The notes beneath the pieces are model-generated. The model did no database searches and had not been told where the DNA came from. It was given only the letters and a program-made list of their open reading frames with translations. A DNA stretch of 64,000 nt from Nelumbo lutea (Eukaryota; Streptophyta; Magnoliopsida; Proteales; Nelumbonaceae): positions 69,722,383 through 69,786,382 of the forward strand of contig JAKGHH010000002.1 of the NCBI GenBank assembly GCA_022828595.1, read 5' to 3'. Below, one piece after another: positions 44,465 through 56,636 of the stretch. The position numbers and the translations under genes are program-made. Every line of letters begins with the position of its first letter. The stretch's first letter is position 1.

Positions 44465-47400
44465 TCAAGATGGTAATGTATCAGTCATCTGGAGTTTGCC
44501 AACTAGAGTACGAAAGCGAAGAGGAGAGTGAGCTTTGGTAAATATATCCGTAGACTGATCCTGGGAAGGGACAGGAATAAGGCAAACAGTACCCTCGAGC
44601 ACATGATGACGAATAAAGTGGCAATTAGTCTTAATATGCTTAGTGCGCTCATGAAATACATCATTGTGGGCAATCTGTATGGCCCTACAATTGTCACAGT
44701 AAAGAGAGGTTGCAGATGACTGAGTGATTCCCATGTCATGGAGTAACCATCGTAACCATAACAGCTCGGAGGTAGTGTCAGCAAGAGCTCGATATTCAGC
44801 CTCAGTACTGGAACGAGAGACAATCGTTTGCTTCTTACTACGCCAAGATATAAGAGAATCGCCAAGAAAGAAGCAATAACCAGTAGTGGAGCATCTGTTA
44901 GTAGGATCACCGACCCAATCAGCATCAGAATATGCGATCAACGAAAGAGAGGAAGAACTAGAGTAGTGAAGTCCATGAAACAAGGTGCCCTTGACATAAC
45001 GGATGATGCGAAGCATGGCAACATAATGAGTAGTGCGAGGGGCAAACATGAACTGACTCACAATAAGGACAGCATACGCAATATCAGGATGAGTAACCGT
45101 AAGGTATACAAGACTGCCAACTAGTTGTCGATATAAGGTGCAATCACTGAGAGGAGTACCATCAGTGGCTAAAAAATGGGCATTAGGCTCAATCGGAGTG
45201 TTAACAGTCTTAGTATCAGTAAGGCCGGCACGAGAAACAAGATCAGTGGCATACTTGGCCTGAGATAGATAATATCCTGATTGATCAGAGGAGACATCAA
45301 TGCCTAAGAAATAATTTAGTCGACCAAGATCTTTCATTTCAAACTATTTGCTGAGAAAAATCTTAAGAGCAGAAATGCCCTGCAAATCATCGCTAGTAAT
45401 GATCATGTCATCCACATAAAGGAGAAGAAGTACACAACCCTGAGAGGTCTTATGAATGAACAAGGCATGATCATGAGTGCTAGACTGAAAACCAAACTAA
45501 CAAATAGTAGAGCTGAATTTGGATAACCATGCTCGAGGCGCTTGCTTAAGTCCATATAGAGCCTTACAGAGACGACAAACCTAATTAGGGAGATGATCAT
45601 AACCAGGAGGGGGCTGCATATACATCTCTTCAGAAAGATCTCCATTGAGAAAACCATTCTTAACATCCATCTGAAATAGCTACCAGTGCTTAGCTGCAAC
45701 AATCGCAATAAGACTGCGAATAGAAGTGAGACGGGCTACTGGAGCAAAAGTCTCCTCATAATCAATGCCATACTCTCGTGTGAACCCTTTTGCTACCAAT
45801 CTAGCTTTATACCTTTCAATTGAACCATCTGCCTGAGTCTTGATTTTGTAGACCCATTTACAACCAATCACGGATTTATCTGAAGGCAGGTTAACTAAAT
45901 CCCAAGTATGAATGCTTGTAAGAGATTGGATTTCTTTTGCCATTGCTTTTTGCCATAGAGGGTCAGTGTTAGCCTCGCGATTGGTACGGTGCTCATATAA
46001 AGAAACAATGATAGAGTAACAATGAAAATCATGAAGAAGAATGGAAGGTTTAGTGACCCTACCAGAACGACGGAGTGGGGCATCAGAACAATCAGGGTCT
46101 AATTTAGCAGGAGGAATCAAGAGTTCAGAAGAAGACAGAGCTGGAGAATCCATAGCCAAGGTAGATGCATCAGGAGAGGTTGCAAGTTGTGCAGTACTAT
46201 TAGAGCTATCAGAGGAAAAAGTAGTCAGACCTGCAGGTAAATATTCAAGAAAAAGAAAAATAGTAGGATCAGTAAAAAAATATGAAGATGTCATGGTAAC
46301 TTGAAATGGGGAGAGACTTGAGAACATTTTGAGTTCCCAAAAGGTAACATGACGAGATATGCAAAGTCATTAGGAAAGAGGATCCCAACACCGATATCCT
46401 TTATGTTCAATACCATATCCAAGAAAACAACATAAACGTGCTTTTGGTTCCAATTTGGTATGTTCATGAGGTTGTAATAGAACAAAACAAGCACAACCAA
46501 ATACACGAAGAGACTGGTAATTAGGGCAATGACCATACAACCGTCCAAAAGGAGAAATGTTACCAATAATAGAAGAAGAAATGTGATTGATGGTATAAAT
46601 AGCAGTGAGGGCTGCCTCCCCCCAAAAATGCTCAAGACAAGAGGAAGAGATTAAAAAAGCGCGGACAGTATTAAGAATATGCCTATGTTTTTGTTCTTCA
46701 TGCCCATTTTATTGAGAGGTGTCGGGACAAGATCTATGAATGATGGTTCCATTTTGTGAAAGAAATTGGGTAAGGATAGAATCTTGATATTCCATCGCAT
46801 TATCAGTGCGAAAGATCTTGATGATAGAGGAAACTTGAGTTTTGATCATGGTGGCAAATTGAATATAAATTGCAGGTAATTCAGATTTATTACGCATGAA
46901 ATAAATCCATGTATACCGCGAGAAATCATCAACGAAAATTACAAAATAACGCGAACCACCCATGGTATTTTGAGGCGAATGTCCCCAAATATCAGAATGA
47001 ATAAGATCAAAAGGTGTAGAGGAAACATAATCACTTATATTAAAAGGCAAAACATGATGTTTTGAAAGATGACAAGAAACACAATCAAGGGGTGTTATTT
47101 TAATAGGACCCAAACATCCATTAAAAATTAAAGATCCTAACCTAGAGGTGGAAATGTGTCCAAGACAAGAATTCCAGATGCTAGAAGTGACAGCAGCAGC
47201 AAGAGATGGTAGTTGAAGAGATGATAGCTCAAACAGTCTCCCAACCTTACGGCCTATCCCAATGATCTTCCCTGTCCATGGATCCTACACAGTACAACCA
47301 CGACTTGAGAAATGTCCAATAGATATAAGATTTAGAGATGATTGAGGTGCCAAAAAAGTATTAGGTAGTGACAAATGAGGTGTTGAAATAGTTCCTATAC

Positions 47401-47698
47401 TTTTGACAGTTAGGGTTGAACTATCGGCAGTATGAACAATTGGTGCAACAGAAGGTTGGGACTTGGAAGTAAACAATGATGAATTGGATGTCATATAATT
47501 GTGACAGGCAGAACCAAAATACCCTGATGAGGTAGTACCTGGAGTGATGGACAATACTGAATTAGAAGGCATACCAGAAGCAGGCTGGAGCTGGTGAAGA
47601 AGGTCTTGGAGATCTCGAAGAGAAAATTTTGGAGAGGTGTTATTAGAAGAATCCTCTATGGAAGTAGCAGCAGTAGAACTCGAAGCCTGAGAACCCAT
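44465..47698 (-). pseudogene. pol of Copia1 (protease, integrase, RT, RNase H)
   Basis: Protease region (about 47550-47450): where copies normally read DSGAC-HMT this one reads FGSACHNYMTSNSSLF, so the catalytic Asp is gone. Integrase (47113-46330) keeps HSDIWG, FVDDFSRYTWIYF, RTDNAMEY and the EQKHRHIL region, with a stop at 46707. RT (46327-45340) has GCKWVYKIKTQADGSIERYK, RYKARLVAKGF, LYGLKQAPRAW and the catalytic LLLLYVDDMIIT. RNase H (about 45000-44465) has IAYSDADWVGDP, SRSSTEAEYRALA and YCDN and is open to its end. Stops at about 45677, 45590, 45500 and 45345 and frame changes near 46350 inactivate it. Confidence 0.92.
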
Positions 47699-48535
47699 GG
47701 ATAAGGACTTCTGTCCAGATGCCTTTTTGGCTTCCAGGCGGCGGCACTCAGGAATAGTGTGACCAGTCTTCTTGCAGTAATTGCAGAAACTTCGTTTTGA
47801 AGATTTAGAGGAAGTTGAAGAAGCACTAGATGTACCTGGAGTAGCAAGAACAACATTAGTAGATAATAAGGATCACTCATCTCGAAGTGTTTTTAGTCGA
47901 GTTTCTTCAGAGAGCAAATCTTTGATCACAACTTCAAGGAAGGGCAATGGGCTATGATGAAGTAGAGTACCACTAATAGGTTCATACTCATCCCTGAGAG
48001 TCATCATAAGATGCCAAATACGTTGGCGATCGCGAAGCTTAGAATAAGTAGTGGCCGCAGAGGTACTATCCCATTCAGGTTCACATTGTGCCAAATAATC
48101 TCAAAGAACTTCTAATTCATAGACAAAACTATGAATGGTTTGTTCAGGTTGCTGCTTCATACAGTGAAGACGCCTATAGAGTTGAAACCGATGCACATCA
48201 TCAGAAATATAATAACGAGCTTGTAAGAAATCCGATACCTCTTTAGGAGAGTCATATCTGTAAAATTCCAACTTGATGCTTGCAATACAAGTATTGCAAA
48301 ACCATGTCAATATTTGATGAATTTTTCCGTCCCATTTTTCTATTCGTTCAGCAAATTTATCCTCTGTTTCATCATCAATTTTATTGGGTTTGGGTATCTC
48401 ACCAGTCACATATCGCCATAGAAGGCGTCCCTTGAGAAAACTGTGCATCTCTTGGGACAATAAATCATAATTTGTGCCATCAAAGATAATAGTGATGGGA
48501 TGAGAAATATGTTGAGCAGCTTCAGATGAATCCAT
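47699..48535 (-). pseudogene. gag of Copia1
   Basis: It begins MDSSEAAQHISHPITIIFDG, the N-terminal gag signature of plant Copia elements (LDGTNY type), continues with a helical core including HSFVYELEVL, and ends in an intact zinc knuckle CNYCKKTGHTIPEC (about 47745-47790, CX2CX4HX4C). Stops at about 48099 and 47880 interrupt it. It would bind and package element RNA. Confidence 0.88.
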
Positions 48536-48602
48536 GAAGAGAAACGCTGAATTTTAAGTCACGAGAAATTCTCAAAACTAACCTTAAACACAAGTTTCGG
48601 TT

Positions 48603-48869
48603 TTGCTCACATGGGCTGCATGCTTCATTCAAGCAGCGGGGAGCGCTTTTCTCCCAGGAGGGCCAGACGCAGAAGAAGCAGAGAGGGTGCTATTTCTACG
48701 AGCCTTCAATCAGAGACTCCTACGCTACTCTCTTCATCGTCATATGGAGGTCAACCGCCCTTATCTTGCTGATCTTGTCGAGTTCCTCATATCTGTAAAA
48801 CCCGAGACTCTCCTCGACCACACACACGCCTGCCACCTCAAGCGCTTCGACGTCGGCGAAGAATTTTGA
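48603..48869 (+). pseudogene. unrecognised captured fragment in the Copia1 leader
   Basis: An 88-codon frame on the plus strand, antisense to the element, including LRAFNQRLLRYSLHRHMEVN and YLADLVEFLISVKPETLLDH. Base composition is gene-like and unlike the AT-rich surroundings. I do not recognise the protein. It touches the hydrolase fragment just downstream and may come from the same or another host gene. Confidence 0.4.
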
Positions 48870-49138
48870 GATTTCTAGACTATGACACCGACGCTGACGA
48901 CTACCACGGTTTCGTGCACGGAAGGTTGCCTTATGAAGCGATCAAACCAGATCCTCAATTACGAGCTCTTTTACGAAGCATCAACCAGAGAAAGATCATT
49001 CTTACGAATTCCGATAGGATGCATGCGATTAAAGTTTTGGAGAGGATAGGAGATAATCTGCCCTGTTTTTCGACGGCTTGTTTGCCTTCTGTCGACAATT
49101 ACATTGACTTCCTCGTACCAGTGCCGTTGTTAAGTTGA
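48866..49138 (+). pseudogene. captured HAD-family hydrolase (pyrimidine 5'-nucleotidase-like) fragment
   Basis: It reads DADDYHGFVHGRLPYEAIKP, then LRALLRSINQRKIILTNSDR and MHAIKVLERIGDNLPCF. This is the middle of plant haloacid-dehalogenase-type pyrimidine 5'-nucleotidases of the SDT1 family, which read D-Y-H-FVHGRLPY and RK-IFTN-D--HA in this part. The N-terminal DxDDT nucleophile motif and the C-terminal motifs are missing and homology stops abruptly after NLPCF, so it is a transduplicated piece, not a gene. It lies inside the Copia1 leader on the strand opposite to the element. Confidence 0.75.
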
Positions 49139-49578
49139 ACCGCGGGGACGCAGAGTGAGAGCAGGGGAGAGCATCACGCAGGTGGATTGCCTTGAATTGG
49201 GCGGGTGGATTGCATCACGTGAAGAAGAGTGAGAGCAAGAGAGATCAAGAATAGTGCTCGTCCGATGAGCAGGGGGGATCAAGGCTGAAGGGGAGGGAAT
49301 CACCGTTGATCACCGCATTTGTCGAGAGGTGGAAGACGATAAACCGTGCTCGTCTGATTTATTTCATTGGAAAGAGAGAATGAGAGAGATGAAAAGTGAA
49401 TGGCCGGGAGCGAGAGATATCGCCGCCACTGGTTGTCTTCGTTCGAACGGGGAAGAAGAAAATTGCAGAACCGTTGAGCACGAAGATGCGAAAGAGGCCA
49501 CTGAACTCAGACCAAATAAAAAAAAAATTGTAGAAGAGAAACGAGAACCGCAGAGGAAGCAAGAAGACGCGGATCATA
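49139..49578 (-). other. remainder of the Copia1 leader, no gene seen
   Basis: GA-rich on the plus strand, with repeated GGTGGATTGC (about 49180-49215) and GTGAGAGCA motifs. No recognisable coding content. It separates the primer site from the captured sequence. Confidence 0.5.
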
Positions 49579-49590
49579 GCTCTGATACCA
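49579..49590 (-). promoter_or_regulatory. tRNA-Met primer-binding site of Copia1
   Basis: Minus strand TGGTATCAGAGC, the usual plant Copia primer site complementary to initiator tRNA-Met, directly after the 5' LTR. Confidence 0.93.
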
Positions 49591-49825
49591 TGATACGAAA
49601 GAGCAAAGAAGATATATGGGAGAATAATATTTCTTGATAATCTCCATTCAACAGGTTACAACCTATTTATAATAGAGCTAAAGATACAACTAGAGAATAG
49701 GTCGGCAATCTAAATTGGAAGCCAACAAGGAAAGAAAAATATGTACAGCTAGTTGGAGTGGAACTATATCTCCTAGAATTAAAGAGATAAAGATGCAATC
49801 CTAAATCTGATGGAATACGCTAACA
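49591..49825 (-). repeat. 5' LTR of Copia1 (235 bp)
   Basis: Same ends as the 3' LTR. Contains CTATTATAAATA on the minus strand, a likely TATA box. Confidence 0.93.
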
Positions 49826-49830
49826 AAATC

Positions 49831-50732
49831 AGCTCAAGTTCTGTAGGAGAGGTCAAATAAGTCAGCCACTTTGCAGTTTGGCAATTCCTACAGGGAAGGT
49901 TTACTGAATGTATGATGTTATAAACTTCTTTTACAGCACTCAAAATAAGGGGAAATGCTGGTTATTTAACTTCATTGAAATTTTAGACAATAGATTTTTT
50001 TTTTAAACTCCCTATTTAGAATTGAATCAGAGAAATCATCCTCTCAAAATTTTGCAACTCATTCTTGCCAGAATGATCATTAAAAGAACAAATCTCCCAG
50101 AAACCAGTCCTACAACTGATAGGGATCAATAAACACAACTGTGTTGCACACTATGAGATTGTTTTGAATTTATTCTATCTATATTGTATGTAAACCTGTA
50201 AGCTTCCTGAACTGTTCAGACAATTAATTAGAAGCCCCAACTGTGTTGCACTTGCACACTTGACTCTCCGGGTGCAAGTTAGCAGGTAGCATTGTGAGAC
50301 TGTTCGAAAAGCAGAACCAACCCTTTTATTACCATTCAAATCACAATTCATGAGAATACCATTGCAGTCTGAGTAAATATTTCAGTAAGTGATAAAAAAA
50401 ATTCCAAAACCATAAATAGTCTCTACAACTATTATTACACTTGAGGAAATATTTCATATATTAAACGTTGGATCTGAAAATCGGTCTTCAAATTGAAGCA
50501 TATGTAATTTAGACCATTGAATTGATTACCACAATGAAATTGTCACACTGAAACATCCATATGGTTGTTTCTTGAAACGTCCCACCAAACAGCATGAAAT
50601 GGAAAAACGTTTATTGTTGCTGAAGTGTAAAGGGGTGTTTCTTGAAATGTCTAAATTAAATTTAACCAAACAACAAAGTGAAAAACATTTAAAGTGGGCC
50701 AATAAACATAAATGGAACCAAACACATACTAA
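49831..50732. other. intergenic DNA between the Copia elements, MITE fragments
   Basis: No gene. The end GGAACCAAACACATAC at 50714-50729, before TAA, is the right terminus of a Tourist-like MITE whose left end I could not place. Confidence 0.4.
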
Positions 50733-51109
50733 GTAGGTGTTTAGCATCAATGATGTTTTCTCAGAAAACAATGCCACATAAGCACCACATTAGAAATCTG
50801 TTTTTTGGGAACACTTCTGCATTTTAGTTTGCCATTTTTCCGAAAAAAAAAACATTTTCTCAGGCCATACCTTAGAAATCGAGAAAGGAGTGGTCAGACA
50901 AAATGCCTTCTTTTGATGTTTTCCCGTTTTTTTTACCATTGCTAGCAATAATATATGACATGGCATTGAAAACTGCATATGGCAGCAACAATAACGGTAC
51001 CATATACAAAACTTGAGAAAACATTTTCTAAAAAAGTAACATGCATATGCAACACCATTTTCTGAGAAAATGCCTCTCAAGAAACAGCGCTGGTTCCAAA
51101 AACACCGTT
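50733..51109. mobile_element. Tourist-like MITE
   Basis: TAA duplications (50730-50732, 51110-51112). Ends GTAGGTGTTT and AAACACCGTT are imperfect inverted repeats, and the subterminal TTTTCTCAGAAAA block occurs in inverted position on both sides. 377 bp, non-coding. Confidence 0.5.
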
Positions 51110-51112
51110 TAA

Positions 51113-51873
51113 ATAAATTATATCCATAAGATTTGGTATTTTTGATTTCTATAAAAAAGTGCTTTAAATCATTGTAATGCCATTAGAAATTTACAGAATA
51201 CGGCATGCATGGCACAAACTCCTTTTGGCATTCACTTTAGAATCACAAAAGTTTCATTGTCTATTGGCCTGAAACTTCCACGCTGCGCCTTTTCCCTTTA
51301 TATCAACAAGAGCTGATTCATGTTTGTCTGTCTAATTGTGGATAGTTGGACACCAGCCATAAAGTGTATATTTGTTATTTGGGTTCAACGACATGAAAAT
51401 AAAGCTGCAATTGGATGTCTTCAATGGCAGACAAAGCTAGAGAACCCACTCAGGATGATAGAACATTAGCACATGTATTCAAGTTGCACCATTCTTGTTT
51501 CTCTCTGTGTATGCCTAACCACTAGTTTTGGTAAAGCTAGTCTTCTTATTGAATGTGTTAAAGGAATAGCCGAATAGGGTAAATTTGATATTTGAGACGA
51601 TATGAAGTGTGTGAACAGAACGGGTATATTTTTATTGACATGTCCTTTTTAGTTTTTAATAAGAATCATCTCTAATTTAAACTTTGGATTGGTGTATATA
51701 TATCTATATATATATATATATATATGTTATTGTTAGAAAATAGAAACTTTAGTAAGTTATTCTTAATTTATTACATGTGAAATGGCTTTAAAAATTAATG
51801 TTTAAAAAATGATTAATAATAATAGGAAATTAATATCTCTTCTAATTTTCTTTTAATCATTATACATATTATA
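51113..51873. other. intergenic DNA, no gene seen
   Basis: AT-rich; contains an (AT)n stretch at about 51693-51725. No coding frame identified. Confidence 0.5.
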
Positions 51874-52098
51874 TGAGAAAACTCTGAGGAATTTTGTTGT
51901 TATTCATTACACAAGGTACAGCCTATATATATACAATTTCCTACGCCTAGGAGATTTAGTTTCAGTAGGAAAATAAGTACAAGTTCCCAAAGAAATCCGG
52001 GAAACTATCCAAATACATCTAGGAAACTACACATGCATGCAACAAGAGGTTCCGTGGAGATGTGGAGGTTACGGTTACGTGGAGATGTGGTTTCCTCA
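51874..52098 (-). repeat. 3' LTR of Copia2 (225 bp)
   Basis: Matches 57044-57267; on the plus strand it starts TGAGAAAACTCTGAGG. Confidence 0.92.
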
Positions 52099-52113
52099 TA
52101 CTCCCCCTCAAAT
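52099..52113 (-). promoter_or_regulatory. polypurine tract of Copia2
   Basis: Minus strand ATTTGAGGGGGAGTA before the 3' LTR. Confidence 0.85.
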
Positions 52114-55100
52114 TGGCGCATGTAGATTCTGAATGCCCAATTTGCCAAGGAAATATGCTAATTTCTCTTTTCCCAGAGCCTTCGTCAAAATATCAGCCAA
52201 TTGCTTTGTGGTTCGAACACGGCAAGTAACAATGTTCCCATGCCGTATCTCATCGCGAACAAAATGACAGTCGACCTCAATATGCTTTGTTCGCTCGTGG
52301 AACACCGGATTCGTGGCTATGTGCAAGGCTATCTAATTGTCACAATACAATCGCGCAGGTTCATCATGCACCACCCCAAAAGACAAAAGAAGCTTCTTCA
52401 TCCACTTCAGCTCACAACTTGTCGTAGCCATCGAATGATATTCGGCTTCTGCAGAGGAGCGTGACACAGTATGTTGTTTTTTTGTTTTCCAAGAAACCGG
52501 CGACTGCCCCAGTAGAACAAAGTAGCCAATCAATGACCGTCGCATCAATGGGCAGCTTGCTCAATCAGAGTCGCAATAAGCATATAGACGCAGATCGCTA
52601 TCAGAATGAAACAATATACCTTGTCCTGGATATCCTTTGATATAACACACTACGCGCAGAGTTGCCTCCCAATGTTCTTGTCATGGACTTTGCATGAACT
52701 GAGCTAGGATATGAATACAATAACATAACTCAGGTCATGTAATGGTTAAGTAGATCAACCGTCCCACTAATCGTCGATATTGATTCAGATTTTCCAAAAG
52801 AGTGCCTTTTGCCAATGCAAGATGATGATTCTATTCAATGGGTACGGATGTTGGTTTGGCTCCCAAGAGTCCACATTCCGAGATGATGTCTAGGGCATAC
52901 TTCCTTTGAGACAAGAAAATTCCCTCAGGGCCACGAGCTACTTCAATCCATAGGAAATATTTGAGTGGAGCCAGATCTTTCATATGGAAGCATCGATGGA
53001 GGTACTTTTTGAATCTTAAATGGCAACAGTATCATTTCCCCCAATAATCAGGTCATCAACATATATCAGCACGTGCAAACAAATATTGTGTTTGCAATAT
53101 GTGAACAGAGAGTAGTCAAGATACGATTGGACAAACCCGAACTGTATCAAGGCCATCGTTAACTTCGAGAACCAACATCTGGGAGCTTGACGTAGTCCAT
53201 AGAGAGATTTCTTTAGTTTGCACACTTTTGTTCGATCCTTAGATGCAAATCCTAGCGGCAACTGCATGTATACTTCCTCATTCAAATCTCCATGTAAGAA
53301 AGCATTATGTACATCCATATGATGCAACTCCCAGTTCCTAGCGGCCGCCACGGCTAAAAAGGTTTGGACTGTCGTCAGTTTGGCCACCGGAGCAAAAGTC
53401 TCATTGTAATCTAACCCTTCAACCTGTCTATTCCCAAGAACAACTAGGCACGCCTTATACCGTTCAATCGTCCCATCTGAATTATATTTGATCTCATAAA
53501 CCCATTTACTCCCTATTGCCTTTTTTTCCGTGAGGTAGAGATTCCAATGTCCATGTACCATTATCCTCCAGAGCCTAAATTCCCTTCCTCATAACTTCTC
53601 TCAATTTCTCACTTTTTACTACCTCAGAAAAACTAGTAGGCTCGGCTCCTGTAGTGACTGCAGCTAAGAAAGCTTGATGTCTAGCAGAGAAGTTAGAACA
53701 TGTCACATAACTTGCTATGGGATAGGGAGTCGTACCCAAGGGCTTTGATTCAGAGTTGGCTTGAGTGTGAATGGGGTCTTTCAAACATCGAGCAGTGTAG
53801 GTTATATATGGTTTTAACAAATCAGACGACGTGCGATGTCGATGTCCCCTGCCAAGTTGCTCTTCTAATGTTGTTTGTAGTGTTGGATCCACACTAATTC
53901 TGTCCTCTTCGTCATTAGCTTCCACTTCCTGCACACCCCCTCCATTGCCTTGCTCATCCTCTCCTCTATGAGTATTTTGAAAGCTCTCCCTATCATTCGC
54001 ACAAATATCATCTCCTCTGTCTTTATGTCCCCTGTGGCTGTGAAAGGCATCATCATCAACTATGGCCGCAATTGCCAGGCTAGTGTTGTCTTCAAGAGTT
54101 ACTTCCAAACCACCGGCATATGGAAATATGTTTTCATGGAAGACTATATCACGGGAGACAAAATATTCACCGCTCTAAACATCATATATGCACCAACCTT
54201 TCTTTTCATAGGGATAGCCTACAAAAACACACTTCCTACTCTTCGCTCCAAACTTATCCTTATCTCGAGTACTCCAATGAGCATAGCAGAGACAGCCAAA
54301 CACTCTTATTTGTTCGTATTGAGGTGTCGTCCCGAACAGTACCTCATACGGAGTCTTCCCACCAAGTACGGAAGAAGGTGTCCTATTTATTAAGTATCCA
54401 ACGGTCAAGACACACTCCCCCCCAAAACCGAATAGGTAAACCTACTTGAAACCTCAATGCTCTTGCAACATTCAAAATATGCCTATGTTTTCTTTCCACT
54501 CGACCATTTTGTTGGGGTGTTCCAACACAGGAAGTTTGATGCAGAATGTCATGAGTATCAAAGTATGACTTCAGGCCTTTAAACTCAGCTCCATTATCAC
54601 TTCGAACAGCTCTGACTTGCTTGCCAAATTGGCGTTCTGCCATTGCACAAAAATTCTCAACATTATGTGCTACTTCACTTTTTTCAAGTAATAGGAAAAT
54701 CCACACAGCACGAGAATAATCATCAATAATGGTTAGAAAGTAAACATCACCACAAGAGGTAGGTACTTTATAAGCACCCCATGTATCACAATGAATTAAA
54801 GAGAAACAATCATCAGCTTTATGTTTACTTTTAGGAAAAACTTCCCTATTTTGTTTCTGTAACAAACATCACATGGCTTATCTCTTTCAGGTCTATTGTT
54901 TAATTTATCTACTTTAGAAAGAGAAGATAATATCTGTTCGGACGGATGCCCTAATCTGCGATGCCGCAACTCCCACTCACTCATTCTACCTGTTCTATTT
55001 GCTCGAACCAATGCTGCTCCTCTAAAATGATAGACCCCATCACACTGCTCACCCGCTCCAATTAGAGTCCTCGAGGTTTGGTCCTGTATCACGCACAACT

Positions 55101-55440
55101 TGTCAGTAAAAGTGACAGTACAATTTATCTCTTACAATAATTTAGCTACGGAAATAAGGGTGCAGTTCATTCTTGGTACAAAAAGCACATGATGTAAATA
55201 AATATTTCCACACAAATGCAAACTCCCTTCCTTCACTGCAGTAGTTTGCTTCCCATTGGGAAGTTCCATCAGACACGGTGTAATATTCCGAACATCAATC
55301 AATAAATTAATTTCTCGTCATATGGTGCGACGCCCCGGAATCAATTATCCAATCAGTAGAACTTTTCTTACCGGAAAGTCTTTCAGATTTATGTGAATTC
55401 AGAATATTGAGAAGTGTTGTCCATTGGTCTCCACTCAGTC
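52108..55440 (-). pseudogene. pol of Copia2 (protease, integrase, RT, RNase H)
   Basis: Protease keeps its active site (WIIDSGASHHMT, about 55320-55370). The GAG-pre-integrase zinc region has WELRHRRLGHPSEQILSSL and CDVC. Integrase (about 54865-54170) retains HCDTWG, VRSDNGAEF and NGRVERKHRHIL, the D,D,E residues. RT (53561-53016) has [39 protein letters not shown] and the catalytic [11 protein letters not shown]. RNase H (about 52600-52108) has SRSSAEAEYHSMA and [19 protein letters not shown], with stops at about 52560 (Trp to stop) and 52335. Frameshifts near 54860, 53565 and 53015 separate the blocks. Confidence 0.9.
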
Positions 55441-56580
55441 CTGGAAACCAACTACGGTCATGATCATTTGTGGTTCCAACCTCTGTTCTCTGGTCTCACT
55501 TCCCGCTGCTTGGGCAGTGTTTGCTCTTGCCTTGTTTCCTCGTCCTCGTCTGCCGGCACACACGCTCGAACCACTTTGCCCACAGCCTGCTCCTTTCCCG
55601 GTGGAGTGCAGTCTATCTCCCCACCATTCTAGACATCCGATCACCTGGAAGCAATCCTTTGTTTCATGTCCGGATTTTCCATAGTGTGTACAACTCACGT
55701 TTTTACCCTTTGTACGTGCAACAACTGCTTTTGCACCAGCACCTACATGTACCGCAAAACCCACAGCATCACTTCGTTCTTCTTTACTCTTGGCTATGCT
55801 TTGATGCCTTTCCTCTTGAATGACAAGTGCATAGAGACGGTTCAAACTTGGCAACGGCTCTATGCTCAAAATATTCAAATGCACGGTGCCATAAAGTTGC
55901 ATCGTCAAGGCCCATCAAGAACTGATGTACCCTCTCTTCTTCCCGCTTCTTTTCAAGTATGGTCACAATTTTGTAGTTGCAACCGCTACAACGACACATG
56001 GGTATCAGATCATAATTTTCCAGTTCGTCCCACATGACCTTCAGCTTCCCATAGTAAGCCATCACTGCTTGTCCCTATTGTTTACAAGCGGCCAAATCTG
56101 CCTTCAATTGATGGACTTGAGGTCCATTCCCGATAGAAAATCTCTATCGCAGATCCTCCCACAAGTCTTTCACGCTCTCCGTATATGATATAGTAGATTG
56201 CAAGTTTGGTTCGATTGTATTGAAAATCCATGCAACCAACATCGAATTCACCATCCACCAACCTTCGATATCGGTCAATCATCTGTTGGTTTACCCAACG
56301 TTCCGCCAACTAACCTGAGCTTTCTCTTTGCTCTGAGGGCGTTTCTCATGGATCTCGCCCATTCCTCACAGTTCTCACCTTTTAACTGAACGGGTGAGAT
56401 GATCATTCCAGGATTGTCAGACGGATGCAAGTAGTACAGCGAGAAGATGGTCGTGTCTTTCCCTGCGCCTTTTCTACTGTCTTCACCTCCGCCTAACATA
56501 ATGAAAAAACCACCGAGACGCCTTCTGAATCGCTGGTGTGCACTGGTGCGCACTGTTCCGATCCTTCGGAAGAAAACCAA
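55441..56580 (-). pseudogene. gag of Copia2
   Basis: It includes LHPSDNPGMIISPVQLKGEN, EEWARSMRNALRAKRKL, and after a stop at 56277 a UBN2-type gag core (AYYGKLKVMWDELENYDLIP, RVHQFLMGLDDATLW). The zinc knuckle reads CTHYGKSGHETKDC, with the second Cys changed to Tyr. Several frame changes follow near 55785 and 56080. Identification is firm, function lost. Confidence 0.85.
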
Positions 56581-56636
56581 AGGCTGTAGAAGGTGACTGT
56601 AGAAGAAGAAGAGGAACCGAAGAACTCTGCAGAGTT

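Larger units (their letters stand above)
44217..49825 (-). mobile_element. Copia1: complete but defective Ty1/Copia element with a captured host gene piece
   Basis: Minus-strand element of 5.6 kb with two 235-bp LTRs that differ at 9 positions by eye (about 4%), flanked by a perfect 5-bp duplication AAATC (44212-44216 and 49826-49830). The order gag, protease, integrase, RT, RNase H is the Copia order. The primer site matches initiator tRNA-Met. The leader between the 5' LTR and gag is about 1 kb, unusually long, and holds foreign sequence on the opposite strand. Confidence 0.95.

Noticed and set aside
55414..56188. Plus-strand frames of 70-120 codons inside Copia2
   Set aside because: They are antisense shadows of gag and the nucleocapsid, which have recognisable motifs on the minus strand.
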